Shown here in pieces: positions 13,972-21,385 of a DNA stretch of 24,215 nucleotides. The position numbers and the translations under genes are program-made. Numbering within the stretch: the stretch's first letter is position 1; each line of letters starts with the position of its first letter. Below the pieces are notes generated by a model. That model had not been told where the DNA came from, did not search any database, and worked only from the letters and a program-made list of their open reading frames with translations. The stretch comes from a virus. The stretch is from positions 1 to 24,215 of IMG/VR virus record IMGVR_UViG_3300036983_000046, one strand, 5' to 3'.

Positions 13972-14469
13972 CTAAGAGGCCACCGCAGACCACGCGGAAA
14001 TGCGAACGCGACACTTCGTCGCGGCAGTCTGAGTACCTATAAGCTCAACGATCACGCCAACGATGCACGGATGAGCGGGCGCAGCGCGAAGTATCATCCG
14101 CGGAGTATCAGTCCCGGAACCCTCCGAAGCCCACGCCGTCAACCCGAGATCGGTCTGAATTGTGGCAGACGCACAATCGAACTCGAAAACGCCCTCCTGC
14201 CAACAACGAATTTGGCGGTCACCAGCACTCGCCGCACCAGACCCGGAATCCCCCTCGGTGAGATACCGATTATCCAGAGTCTCAGCAGCCACGCCGACGA
14301 ACTGATCACCAGTCGCGCCAGTGGCATACGCCGAGTAGCAGTATCCATCGGTCTTAAGAACGACGATGTCGCCCTTGAAGATCTTCGTGATACCCATGCG
14401 AATCGCCAGGAGATCACCGGCAGCACGCTTGGCATCATGCGCAATGGTAGAAGCAGTGAACGAACCCAT
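13972..14469 (-). CDS. head decoration/stabilisation protein (DUF2190-like), 165 aa
   Basis: The ATG directly follows the stop of the protease/scaffold gene, with GAGGT nine bases upstream. The protein is Gly/Ala/Thr-rich and beta-like. IFKGDIVVLKTDGYCYSAYA, then GDQFVGVAAETLDN, then CWQEGVFEFDCA is a repeated G-D-x-V / F-V-G-V-A pattern seen in phage head decoration proteins and capsid fibres. Its position just before the major capsid gene matches that role. It probably sits on the outer head surface. Confidence 0.72.
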   Translation of the reverse strand: MGSFTASTIAHDAKRAAGDLLAIRMGITKIFKGDIVVLKTDGYCYSAYATGATGDQFVGVAAETLDNRYLTEGDSGSGAASAGDRQIRCWQEGVFEFDCASATIQTDLGLTAWASEGSGTDTPRMILRAAPAHPCIVGVIVELIGTQTAATKCRVRISAWSAVAS

Positions 14470-14922
14470 TTAGGCAACCTCACCCTTCTCCGAGGCCCGA
14501 ACATCATCCTCGGAAACCCCGAGCTTCGCGAACACCGCGCGCTCCTCGGCAGTGAACTCGTCAGTCTCGACCTTCTCGCCGACCATCGGGACCACGCGCG
14601 GAAGGTTCGTCATGAACTGGACAAACGCCTCCATCACAGGCATGTGCCCGCCATCGGCAAACGTGACCTCGGCGGCCCCGTCGACAAGAATCCCCTCCGC
14701 GAACTTCACGCACGCCGGAGGCAACTTGCCCTCCGCAACCCAGCCGGCCAACTTCACCGACGCCGCATCGCGCGCACTCTTGCGCTTGAGAGCAGCGTTC
14801 TCCTGCGCAAGAGGAGTCAGTTGCGCGTCGAACTGCGTCCGAGCCTCGGCAGCACCCTCGGTGCGGCCCATATCACGAGCAGCATCGATAGCAGCCTGAA
14901 CCTCAGGAGAATACTCAGCCAT
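14470..14922 (-). CDS. nested scaffold protein (Mu gpZ-like), 150 aa, in-frame internal start
   Basis: Within the protease gene, ATG at 14922 (Met143 of the fusion) is preceded by AAAGGGG ten bases upstream. It marks the exact junction between the protease and the scaffold domain, beginning MAEYSPEVQAAIDAARDMG. Mu I/Z and lambda C/Nu3 use this arrangement to make extra scaffold. The protein is helical and charged as expected for a scaffold. The internal start is inferred. Confidence 0.62.
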   Translation of the reverse strand: MAEYSPEVQAAIDAARDMGRTEGAAEARTQFDAQLTPLAQENAALKRKSARDAASVKLAGWVAEGKLPPACVKFAEGILVDGAAEVTFADGGHMPVMEAFVQFMTNLPRVVPMVGEKVETDEFTAEERAVFAKLGVSEDDVRASEKGEVA

Positions 14923-15348
14923 CACACCCACACCCCTTTCAGTGACAAACCGAACACTATTGGTGAACGACACACCATCAGCGATACTACTACCAAACGC
15001 ACGCGCCGTCAAGACGCGCGGGAAATCAACGACGGAAACCTCCGCAATCTCGCCGGCACGGCTCAACCCAAGCGACAGACACTTCGTACCCATGGCGCAC
15101 AGAAAATCCCACACAGCACGAGGCCACGATATCTTGCCATACAGCCGCTTGCCATCACGCCGCACGTCGACAAGCCGGCCAAGGCGGCCATCCCACGGAC
15201 TACCAGCGTGCTGCACACGCACAGGCACCTCACCACGAAGCCGGAACGCAGAGATCATCACGTCGAGATCATTCTCAGTAATCACCACCCCCTTGTCAGG
15301 ATAAGACCCCGCCTCAAACAGCAGAGCATCACGCACGACTTCAGACAT
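14470..15348 (-). CDS. prohead protease-scaffold fusion (Mu gpI-like), 292 aa
   Basis: I chose ATG 15348 because GGAGGTAGGGTC precedes it. Residues 1-125 form the protease: RVQHAGSPWDGRLGRL with candidate catalytic His47, KCLSLGL with Ser92, and GEIAEVSVVDFPRVLTARAF, the usual E-x-S-V-V-x-x-P motif of prohead serine proteases. Residues about 143-292 form a helical scaffold region (MAEYSPEVQAAIDAARDMG, then ENAALKRKSARDAASVK). Mu gpI has this organisation and cleaves the scaffold and itself during head maturation. The catalytic assignment is from motif position only. Confidence 0.85.
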   Translation of the reverse strand: MSEVVRDALLFEAGSYPDKGVVITENDLDVMISAFRLRGEVPVRVQHAGSPWDGRLGRLVDVRRDGKRLYGKISWPRAVWDFLCAMGTKCLSLGLSRAGEIAEVSVVDFPRVLTARAFGSSIADGVSFTNSVRFVTERGVGVMAEYSPEVQAAIDAARDMGRTEGAAEARTQFDAQLTPLAQENAALKRKSARDAASVKLAGWVAEGKLPPACVKFAEGILVDGAAEVTFADGGHMPVMEAFVQFMTNLPRVVPMVGEKVETDEFTAEERAVFAKLGVSEDDVRASEKGEVA

Positions 15349-15352
15349 GACC

Positions 15353-15424
15353 CTACCTCCGAACCACAAGAACCAGGACCACGATCACAACGCCGATGAA
15401 AGTAGCAATCTCCATCCAGTCCAT
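15353..15424 (-). CDS. 23-aa membrane microprotein in the lysis cassette
   Basis: The ATG at 15424 overlaps the stop of the candidate holin gene (TGATG) and follows GTGGGGGG. The 23-residue product is MDWMEIATFIGVVIVVLVLV ending VRR: one almost pure hydrophobic helix with a basic C-terminus. Its TAG stop lies inside the Shine-Dalgarno of the protease gene. Overlap on both sides suggests a coupled real gene, perhaps a second holin-like or pinholin-like peptide or an antiholin. Confidence 0.6.
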   Translation of the reverse strand: MDWMEIATFIGVVIVVLVLVVRR

Positions 15425-15726
15425 CACAACCCCCCACTCTCTTTCGCCGCCTTCGCGGCAGCAAGAACAGCGTTCGCCGCCGCCTCCGCAGAAGCCTTCA
15501 CCGCAGCCGCCGCCTCACGGGTATCACGGCGCCGGCACTCGTCACAATCAACTATATGCTTGTCAAGACTCGCCTTGATTCCAGTCTCAAGCCCCTCAAT
15601 AACCGTATTCTGCACAGACAGTTGCCGCCCTACCACGTCAACCATCAGCTTAAAACCGTAACCCAGCGCGCCAGCCATCCCGACCATGCCGCCAAGAGCG
15701 GCACCCATAGACGTATCAAAGGCCAC
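15424..15726 (-). CDS. candidate holin, 100 aa, GTG start
   Basis: I chose GTG 15726 because GGGGGG lies 8-13 bases upstream and 15 bases separate it from the amidase stop; the longer ORF start lacks a Shine-Dalgarno. Residues about 8-30 (GAALGGMVGMAGALGYGFKL) form a single transmembrane helix. It is followed by a CDEC motif and a long Ala-rich amphipathic helix (about 65-98). One membrane helix plus a cytoplasmic tail directly after the endolysin gene is the argument for a holin or other lysis-control protein. Confidence 0.58.
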   Translation of the reverse strand: MAFDTSMGAALGGMVGMAGALGYGFKLMVDVVGRQLSVQNTVIEGLETGIKASLDKHIVDCDECRRRDTREAAAAVKASAEAAANAVLAAAKAAKESGGL

Positions 15727-15740
15727 GAGAGCACCCCCCA

Positions 15741-16247
15741 CTAAATACCGTCGAGCCACCGTCTCACAATACCAGAAAACAGCACCCAGGGAAACTCTCG
15801 CGGATCACTCTTACGCCCACGAGGCAGAGCAATGGCCCGATGCGACGTTATACAACCATCAGACAAGTCGAGGCCGAATTCCTCCACCAGCCAGGCACAT
15901 AATTTGCCACTCGCCTCAACCTGCGCCCCCGGCCACTCGTCACCATCGAAATGCTCATGCTCAATGCCTATACTGATCTCGTTGACATCAGACCGACCGC
16001 CAAACTTCGACTTACCAGCGTGCCACGTATAGAACGACTTCATATCAGGATTCAACTTGACGATCACACCAGCCTTCGACACCATGAAATCGGCAGACAC
16101 GCCCGACGCCTCATTCGTAAGCCACGCCACCCCGCCCTGCATAGACCCGCCACTCGAATGAAGCACGATCACCCGAACCGGCAACTTCCGAGGGCTCAAG
16201 TTTTTGGTAGCGAACACGGTCCAGCCAGGAAACGGAACCTTATGCAC
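15741..16247 (-). CDS. N-acetylmuramoyl-L-alanine amidase endolysin, 168 aa
   Basis: This is an Amidase_2 (T7-lysozyme/AmpD-like) domain. IVLHSSGG carries the first zinc ligand (His30), SHRAIALPRGRKSDP carries the second and third (His136, Asp148), and FYTWHAGKSKFGG (His76) and IGIEHEH lie between, all at the usual spacing. It has no separate cell-wall-binding domain and no signal peptide, so it depends on a holin for release. I prefer GTG 16247, which overlaps the previous stop by eight bases (GTGCATAA) and has GGGGG upstream; ATG 16295 is the longest alternative. Confidence 0.9.
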   Translation of the reverse strand: MHKVPFPGWTVFATKNLSPRKLPVRVIVLHSSGGSMQGGVAWLTNEASGVSADFMVSKAGVIVKLNPDMKSFYTWHAGKSKFGGRSDVNEISIGIEHEHFDGDEWPGAQVEASGKLCAWLVEEFGLDLSDGCITSHRAIALPRGRKSDPREFPWVLFSGIVRRWLDGI

Positions 16248-16563
16248 TCGCGACCCCCGACAACCCGACAGCCTCATCACGAACGCGATGGACAAACACC
16301 TTCAGGACAGTGTAATTAGACCCGTCACGCGCAAACACGTCATCAACGATTATGCCACTGTCGGCAGCCGCAAAGAACTTGAGCGACGGGCGCGCAAGCC
16401 CAAGGACCTCAGTATCATCCAGCATAGTCCGCATAGTGCCACTGTCGAGAACCTGAACAACGCACACAGCCGAGCCGGCGCCACCACCGGCCAGTTGAGA
16501 GAACGTAAGGGTCTCGCCAATCGCCGTCACGGCAGTCTTATACCTCTCAGCTATCACTGTCAT
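16240..16563 (-). CDS. putative head-tail joining (neck) protein, 107 aa
   Basis: ATG 16563 has GGGGG six bases upstream and overlaps the preceding gene by 17 bases; longer readings are shadows of that gene. The product begins MTVIAERYKTAVTAIGETLT and continues TMLDDTEVLGLARPSLKFFA, then DSGIIVDDVFARDG and YTVLKVFVHR. That is the small beta-barrel pattern (R-x-L-x-F, D-x-V-x-x-D-G-x-x-Y-x-V) typical of phage neck proteins between portal and tail. Its position after the portal supports this. Exact family uncertain. Confidence 0.55.
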   Translation of the reverse strand: MTVIAERYKTAVTAIGETLTFSQLAGGGAGSAVCVVQVLDSGTMRTMLDDTEVLGLARPSLKFFAAADSGIIVDDVFARDGSNYTVLKVFVHRVRDEAVGLSGVASA

Positions 16564-17497
16564 AAGCCCCCGCATCAGCCCCATGCACAGCATACTCGTC
16601 AGCGTCGATATCGAAAACACCGCCGGACGGGTCCGACGATCCGAGAGCCACATCAGCAGCGAGGGACGCATCCTCGATAACCATCCTCGCCAACCGCTGA
16701 GCGTTCAAATCAGCCCGGCCCTGATAATCAGCCGCCGCCGCGGTCGACATGCCCGTATCGGCAGTCACCTTCGCGACCTTAGCCGCCTCCACGAGAGCTT
16801 GAGCCTCCACCAAATCCGCATCAGCCACAGCCTTCGCATTTTCCGCAGCCGCCATCGTAACAGCGTGATCATCCCGAGCCTCAGCCAAAGCCTTCTTCAA
16901 GGCATCTTCGGACTTCACGGCAAGACCACCGGCATAACCGTTGACGGTGAAAGGAGCAAGAACAGCCAGACCGCGCGCGATCAACGGATCCCCACTCTCA
17001 GGAACGCCACCGACCGCGACGCCGCCAGCAGTCACCGCCTCAGCCCAGCCCGGCACACGCCGCAACGCGTTCAGGAACTCGCCGGCAATCACCTCGATTA
17101 TCCCGTACTCGCAAGCCGCCTCGTACGTCGACTTCGCCGTAGAATCCAGAGTAGCTTCCAGCCCCTCCTTGATCTCCGTAATCATCGAATCCAGATCGGC
17201 ATCATACGCAGTACGCACGGAATACGCGTTCGCGCCATCACCAGTAATCGCGAAAGCACCACCGCCACGAGTAGCCGAGAACTGAAACACATCCGGATTA
17301 GTGACACCAGACACCCAGTACGGAGTCGAGGCCGTAACCCCGCCAGTCGTTCCGGTGAACTCGATAACATCACCGACCGCAAGGCCATGCAGAAGCGCCG
17401 TCACGGTATCGCCACTATTCGCCATAGTGCAAGAAACCGTGCCAGCAGGCAACTGAAGCCGCCGCTTGATATCATTCCGCGCAACAGTAATAGCCAT
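16547..17497 (-). CDS. putative head-tail connector with FCCH-like insertion, 316 aa
   Basis: The ATG overlaps the portal stop by one base (TGATG). Residues 1-20 (MAITVARNDIKRRLQLPAGT) and the helical region about 95-160 look like a gp6-type connector. Residues 28-86 form an E1-FCCH-like module (LLHGLAVGDVIEF, then PYWVSG, then VFQFSATRGGG). The second half has long Ala-rich helices (about 200-275) and an acidic C-terminus. At 316 aa it is far longer than a simple connector (about 100-150 aa), so the extra modules may be surface-exposed. Assignment rests mainly on position after the portal. Confidence 0.5.
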   Translation of the reverse strand: MAITVARNDIKRRLQLPAGTVSCTMANSGDTVTALLHGLAVGDVIEFTGTTGGVTASTPYWVSGVTNPDVFQFSATRGGGAFAITGDGANAYSVRTAYDADLDSMITEIKEGLEATLDSTAKSTYEAACEYGIIEVIAGEFLNALRRVPGWAEAVTAGGVAVGGVPESGDPLIARGLAVLAPFTVNGYAGGLAVKSEDALKKALAEARDDHAVTMAAAENAKAVADADLVEAQALVEAAKVAKVTADTGMSTAAAADYQGRADLNAQRLARMVIEDASLAADVALGSSDPSGGVFDIDADEYAVHGADAGAYDSDS

Positions 17498-18780
17498 CAG
17501 GGAGCCACCTTTACACGCACATCGTTGCCATTCCCGACGGGGCCGTCATGTTGCCGCGTCACGGACGGCACAATCCCGCGCGCCGGCGCCGGCCCAGCGC
17601 CCTCCAACCCAAGGAACGTCCGAATCCAAGGATCGTCAGGCTTTAGGACGCCGGCAGTGATCATTTCCGAGACCACCTTCGACAAGACCCCTATCTCGCG
17701 GTCCTCCATCGGCCCAAGCGTGAACAGAGGCACAGCAGCGTCGGCCCCGAAGTTATACCGCACCAGTGGCCGCAAAATCTGTTCGCGAACGACAGTCTCC
17801 TCCAGATCACGCTTCAGCGTCATAAGACACATGTGCAAGACGTCCAGGTGCACCTTCGCCATCGCGAACGACCCGACGCCGTTGTTGTCAGTGTCAGTAA
17901 TCAGCGTCATATTGAGAATCGCCTTCGCAATCTCCTTATCGTGGAACCCCACCGCCAACCTGTAGCCAACGTCGCCCTGCCGGATGGTCTCAAGAAGCTC
18001 CACGGCGCAATCGTCAGGAATCACCACGGCACTCTGCTGTTGAATAGCCGAGAGAACACGCAGAAACTCCTGCTGGGCAGCCAAAGGAGTGCCACGCTTG
18101 TAAGAGCCCTTCGCAGTAGGAGAGCCGTATTTTTCGAGGTAGAGATTCCAGAAGCGAACGAGGAAATCCTTAGACCACCAATTCCGATAAGCAGCCGTCA
18201 GATCAGAGTGGCCATACGGATTGCCGTACTCGGGATGGTAGGTGTACACAACGAACCGCGACCGATCGACAGTCTTGTCAGAGACAAGCTCACGCAAAGC
18301 CACGACGTTTTTGTACGCGTCGACATCGAAGCCCCAATGCGAAGGGTCCATAGGCTTGATGTAGCTCAGATACCACTTACCGGACCACTCGCCGGACTTG
18401 CACACATCCCAGACCAAGCTCTGAATAGAGTAACCCTTCGCAATGGCATCACAGACGTTCCACAGCACCGTGAGCATGGAACCGTCGATAGCCTCCAGCG
18501 CCCACCGGCAGAACTCGACGACGTCACTAGACGTGCCCTCGTCAGACTCCACCTTCCACCCGCGCGACAGCACAGCCGACTTCTTGATAGACAGGCACGC
18601 CTTGACCTGCCCATCCTCCTGCATCCGATCGTAAAGCTCCAAGCCCTTACTCGCAGCCAGCGCATCGGGATTGTCATATCGCCCGAACGCGCCGATCAGA
18701 TCAGGAGCCGGCACATCCCCCTTCGGAGGGACAGACCGATCACGACCAAAGACCGACTTCACCCAAACTGGCACCTTCAC
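17497..18780 (-). CDS. Mu gp29-like portal protein (DUF935), 427 aa
   Basis: I chose GTG 18780 because GGAGGG lies eight bases upstream and the N-terminus then reads VKVPVWVKSVFGRDRSVPPK. This overlaps terL by 41 bases. The family pattern is clear: LYDRMQEDGQVKACLSIKKS, then KPMDPSHWGFD, then YTYHPEYGNPYG, then LVRFWNLYLEKYGSPTAKG with FHDKEIAKAIL and MAKVHLDV, as in Mu gp29 and other DUF935 portals. It forms the dodecameric DNA channel at one capsid vertex and docks the terminase. At 427 aa it is slightly short for the family (about 500). Confidence 0.9.
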   Translation of the reverse strand: MKVPVWVKSVFGRDRSVPPKGDVPAPDLIGAFGRYDNPDALAASKGLELYDRMQEDGQVKACLSIKKSAVLSRGWKVESDEGTSSDVVEFCRWALEAIDGSMLTVLWNVCDAIAKGYSIQSLVWDVCKSGEWSGKWYLSYIKPMDPSHWGFDVDAYKNVVALRELVSDKTVDRSRFVVYTYHPEYGNPYGHSDLTAAYRNWWSKDFLVRFWNLYLEKYGSPTAKGSYKRGTPLAAQQEFLRVLSAIQQQSAVVIPDDCAVELLETIRQGDVGYRLAVGFHDKEIAKAILNMTLITDTDNNGVGSFAMAKVHLDVLHMCLMTLKRDLEETVVREQILRPLVRYNFGADAAVPLFTLGPMEDREIGVLSKVVSEMITAGVLKPDDPWIRTFLGLEGAGPAPARGIVPSVTRQHDGPVGNGNDVRVKVAP

Positions 18781-20209
18781 GCTTAGACCCTCCCACGGCA
18801 GGCATCCCGCCACCAGACCCCCCATACATCATCACCGATTGTATGCCCGCGATGCTCGCCGTGTCAACGAAGTCATCGTGACGCCCGGGAAACTCCAAGA
18901 GCTCATGCTCGACAACAGGTAGATATTCCCCATTCTTCCGGTGAAACACCTTCCCGCACTTGTAACGAGCCAGAATAGTTGTAGCCCGAGTGATCTTGTC
19001 ATTTTCAGCCGGCACAGGATACACCGGAAGCCCGTCGGCCGCAGCCGAAGCCACCAAATTCGTCCCAAAAGTCTTGTTCTCAACATACTGACACCCCGGT
19101 GACCACAACGCGAAAGCGTCACGCAAAGCCCCCAGATGGTCCTCAACCCCCAACTGACGACGGAACACGTCGAGAAGAATCAACTCAGATCCAGGACACA
19201 GCCCCCACGTCGAGATAACGAAGTAATCCGCCCTCTGAGACGACGACCCGTTAACGTCGACAGTCTGAAACACGAACACCTCAGCCTTCTGGTAACGAAC
19301 CTCGCCGTCGAGGCCGCCAAGGACGTAATACGTGTCCTCAACCCAGAAATACCGGAACCACTCGCGACGAAATACCCGACCACCAGACGACTCAGGCTCC
19401 TGCTGATGAAGCGCCTGCCAAAAATTGACAGGACCACTGCTCATAGCCAACTCCTGAGCCTGCAACTCCTCCTCAGAGTAGAACTCAGGCCACAAAGGCG
19501 CCCCCTCAGGCCGACCGAGCGGATCGTCATCACCCAACGACCTCGCCGGAAGGCTCAAAACCTCCCACTCCTCACCCACCCCATCCTTCATCCGAGACAC
19601 CAGCCGGCCAGTCTGATCATCCTTATCCCACCGATTATGAATCAGCACGATAGCACCGCCAGGAAGAAGCCTAGTCCGCACCGCAGACATGTAGTTCGCG
19701 TCGACAGTGTCGCGCACAGCCACCGAACTCGCCTCCTGCCAATTCTTATACGGATCGTCTATCACCGCGTAGTTCGCACGCCGGCCAGTCACAGCAGACA
19801 TTATCCCCACAGCACGCACACCACCACCAACCACAGCCGGACCAGCATCCACCAGCCACCGATCGACAGCCTTCGACTCAGTCGATACCACCCGGCCAGT
19901 GATCTTCGGAGACCAATACGAGTAGAATTGACGTGCAGCAGCCGAGTGTTCCCTGATTAGATCGTCACCGTAACTGGTGAGCAAAATCTCAGCACTCGGG
20001 TTCCGCATCAGACACCAAGCCGGAAAACATCTGCTGCACAAATATGACTTCGCATACCCAGGCGGGATGTTGATGATCAACCGTCGCACATCCAACCGCT
20101 CCACCGCCTCCAACTTCGCGCAGATCAGATCAATGTGTCGACCCTCGACCCACACAAAAGGACTCACCAACTTCGCATACTCCTTCAGACGATGGTAAGC
20201 ACGCGCCAT
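18740..20209 (-). CDS. terL: terminase large subunit (TerL), 489 aa
   Basis: The ATPase has Walker A NIPPGYAKS (about 47-55), Walker B YAVIDDP (147-153) and the coupling motif HNRWDKDDQTG (about 191). The RNase H-like nuclease has its metal-binding acids at FQTVDV (Asp318), YVENK (Glu377) and GRHDDFVDTAS (Asp445/446). So both motor and nuclease look intact. I chose ATG 20209, with AGGTGAAG before it, since the protein then begins like other TerL proteins (MARAYHRLKEYAKLVSPF). It overlaps terS by 80 bases in another frame. Confidence 0.93.
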   Translation of the reverse strand: MARAYHRLKEYAKLVSPFVWVEGRHIDLICAKLEAVERLDVRRLIINIPPGYAKSYLCSRCFPAWCLMRNPSAEILLTSYGDDLIREHSAAARQFYSYWSPKITGRVVSTESKAVDRWLVDAGPAVVGGGVRAVGIMSAVTGRRANYAVIDDPYKNWQEASSVAVRDTVDANYMSAVRTRLLPGGAIVLIHNRWDKDDQTGRLVSRMKDGVGEEWEVLSLPARSLGDDDPLGRPEGAPLWPEFYSEEELQAQELAMSSGPVNFWQALHQQEPESSGGRVFRREWFRYFWVEDTYYVLGGLDGEVRYQKAEVFVFQTVDVNGSSSQRADYFVISTWGLCPGSELILLDVFRRQLGVEDHLGALRDAFALWSPGCQYVENKTFGTNLVASAAADGLPVYPVPAENDKITRATTILARYKCGKVFHRKNGEYLPVVEHELLEFPGRHDDFVDTASIAGIQSVMMYGGSGGGMPAVGGSKREGASLGEVGLWS

Positions 20210-20675
20210 CTTCACCTGCTCCCTCGTCACATTCGCCAACTCGGAAGATCCCGTCAAGGACCTCAAGCTCCGATTCGCTGAGCCGCCCGAGAATCCCACC
20301 CAATACACCCCCCTCCGATACCTCACCAACACCCAACAACAACCGCTGAGGAGCCTCTACACCCCAAATCTTGCGCACGTCAGCAAGCACACCACGCATT
20401 ATCTCCGCATACCTCGGGTCACGAGTCGATTCCCATTCCCGCAACGCGTCCGAATACAATGCCGTTAACTGCCCAGTCTGACGAATCGCATGAATCCGAG
20501 CAATCTCGCCAGCCTCAGACTGCACACGCGCCGTCAAACACTCGATGACACCCTCGACACTCCTCCGAGGAAGCCCCACCAACTCACTTAACTCCTCCTC
20601 GGAAGCCCCGTCAGATATCCCCGCCGCAATCCTGCGCTCCAACTCAGCCCTGCGGAATATGCTCAATGATTCCAT
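20130..20675 (-). CDS. terS: probable terminase small subunit (TerS), 181 aa
   Basis: The gene directly precedes terL. The N-terminus from Met20675 (MESLSIFRRAELERRIAAG) leads to a helix-turn-helix-like region SEEELSELVGLPRRSVEGVI, suitable for binding a pac or cos site. A helical oligomerisation region follows (about 70-130), then the acidic C-terminus that usually contacts TerL. The tail (after about residue 155) is unusually long and Cys/Gly-rich because its frame runs through the terL start. No Shine-Dalgarno stands out, but a small ORF ends two bases upstream. Confidence 0.72.
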   Translation of the reverse strand: MESLSIFRRAELERRIAAGISDGASEEELSELVGLPRRSVEGVIECLTARVQSEAGEIARIHAIRQTGQLTALYSDALREWESTRDPRYAEIMRGVLADVRKIWGVEAPQRLLLGVGEVSEGGVLGGILGRLSESELEVLDGIFRVGECDEGAGEDGACLPSSEGVCEVGESFCVGRGSTH

Positions 20676-20677
20676 AC

Positions 20678-20770
20678 CTACACTATACAACACCACCAGC
20701 AGAAATGCCACGATGCGCGCGGGGGCACTCGCTTATAGGCTTTCTTCTTCTTCAAAACACGCATCATCAT
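20678..20770 (-). CDS. possible 30-aa basic peptide upstream of terS
   Basis: From ATG 20770 the minus strand reads MMMRVLKKKKAYKRVPPRAS then WHFCWWCCIV and stops two bases before the terS ATG. AGAAGA precedes the first ATG. Since terS lacks its own clear Shine-Dalgarno, translational coupling from this ORF would make sense. Composition is odd (basic start, Trp/Cys end), so it is only a candidate. Confidence 0.3.
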   Translation of the reverse strand: MMMRVLKKKKAYKRVPPRASWHFCWWCCIV

Positions 20771-20892
20771 ATCTTCTTTCAACGACGGTTCCTCTATCCT
20801 AACGCCAACTTCAACGACTGTAACCACCGTGCCTATCTGATAGACTGCACCGGAACGACAACGACCGTGACCACCGTGTCAACCGCGGCTTC

Positions 20893-20946
20893 GGCTGGCT
20901 GGCTGCTTCCGCTCGAAGGGAACGATGCTCCAGCAGCCAGCCAGCC
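20893..20946. repeat. inverted repeat, 14-bp arms
   Basis: GGCTGGCTGGCTGC (20893-20906) pairs with GCAGCCAGCCAGCC (20933-20946). The 26-base loop contains CCGCTCGAAGGGAACGATGC, which resembles the loop of the 21204 hairpin. Confidence 0.8.
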
Positions 20947-21011
20947 TCGCCGCTTTGTCACCTCATTCTATGGTGAAACAGTGACGGGAACATTGTGCTT
21001 GTTCAAAATCG

Positions 21012-21053
21012 CCGCCGAACCTCGCCGCGCTTCCGCGCGGCTCGGTTCGGCGG
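21012..21053. repeat. inverted repeat, 10 + 7 bp stem, 4-base loop
   Basis: CCGCCGAACC pairs with GGTTCGGCGG and, after a 2x2 internal mismatch, GCCGCGC pairs with GCGCGGC around the loop TTCC. One of the most stable stems in the region. Confidence 0.82.
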
Positions 21054-21127
21054 TCTATGTATGTTGTGCTTGATTCAACGACGATGCCACTGTAGTAGCC
21101 GGCAGCTTGATTGCTTGGTATCACCGT

Positions 21128-21151
21128 GTTTTTGAATCACCATTCAAAAAC
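21128..21151. repeat. inverted repeat, 10-bp AT-rich stem
   Basis: GTTTTTGAAT and ATTCAAAAAC flank the loop CACC. The stem is A/T-rich, unlike its GC-rich neighbours. On neither strand is it followed by a T-run. Confidence 0.8.
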
Positions 21152-21203
21152 GACGGAGGGAAGGGAACGGAAGGGACTTGTTGTGGTAGCTGCACTGTGC
21201 CTC

Positions 21204-21261
21204 GTGGCCGCGCGCCCTCTGCTTCGCTGAAGGGAACGCTACGCGTCGGGCGCGCGGCCAC
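21204..21261. repeat. inverted repeat, 14-bp all but one GC arms
   Basis: GTGGCCGCGCGCCC (21204-21217) pairs with GGGCGCGCGGCCAC (21248-21261). The 30-base loop carries GCTTCGCTGAAGGGAACGCT, related to the 20893 loop. Confidence 0.82.
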
Positions 21262-21331
21262 TCGGCAGTCAGCTTGTCGTCATCACAGAACCAGAACGGA
21301 AGGGACCTATCGTGACAGCTTCAACTAGACC

Positions 21332-21385
21332 GCGCGCCGTGCCTGCTCTGCTCCGCTTACGCTACGCATCGGGCACCAGGCGCGC
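21332..21385. repeat. inverted repeat, 7 + 5 bp stem with bulge
   Basis: GCGCGCC-GTGCC (21332-21343) pairs with GGCAC-CA-GGCGCGC (21372-21385), with a 2-base bulge. The loop GCTCTGCTCCGCTTACGCTA is again built on the GCTNCGCT...CTACGC theme. Confidence 0.7.

Noticed and set aside
14071-15399. 442-aa plus-strand open frame across the head genes
   Set aside because: It is antisense to the protease and decoration genes, which have clear motifs and starts. The product is Arg/His/Ser-rich without domains. The 460-aa frame at 16583-17965 is rejected for the same reason.
20681-20700. minus-strand TTGTATAGT as a -10 box for the late operon
   Set aside because: No -35 partner is at proper spacing, and a start there would leave only a few leader bases before the terS ATG. 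The late promoter remains unidentified.
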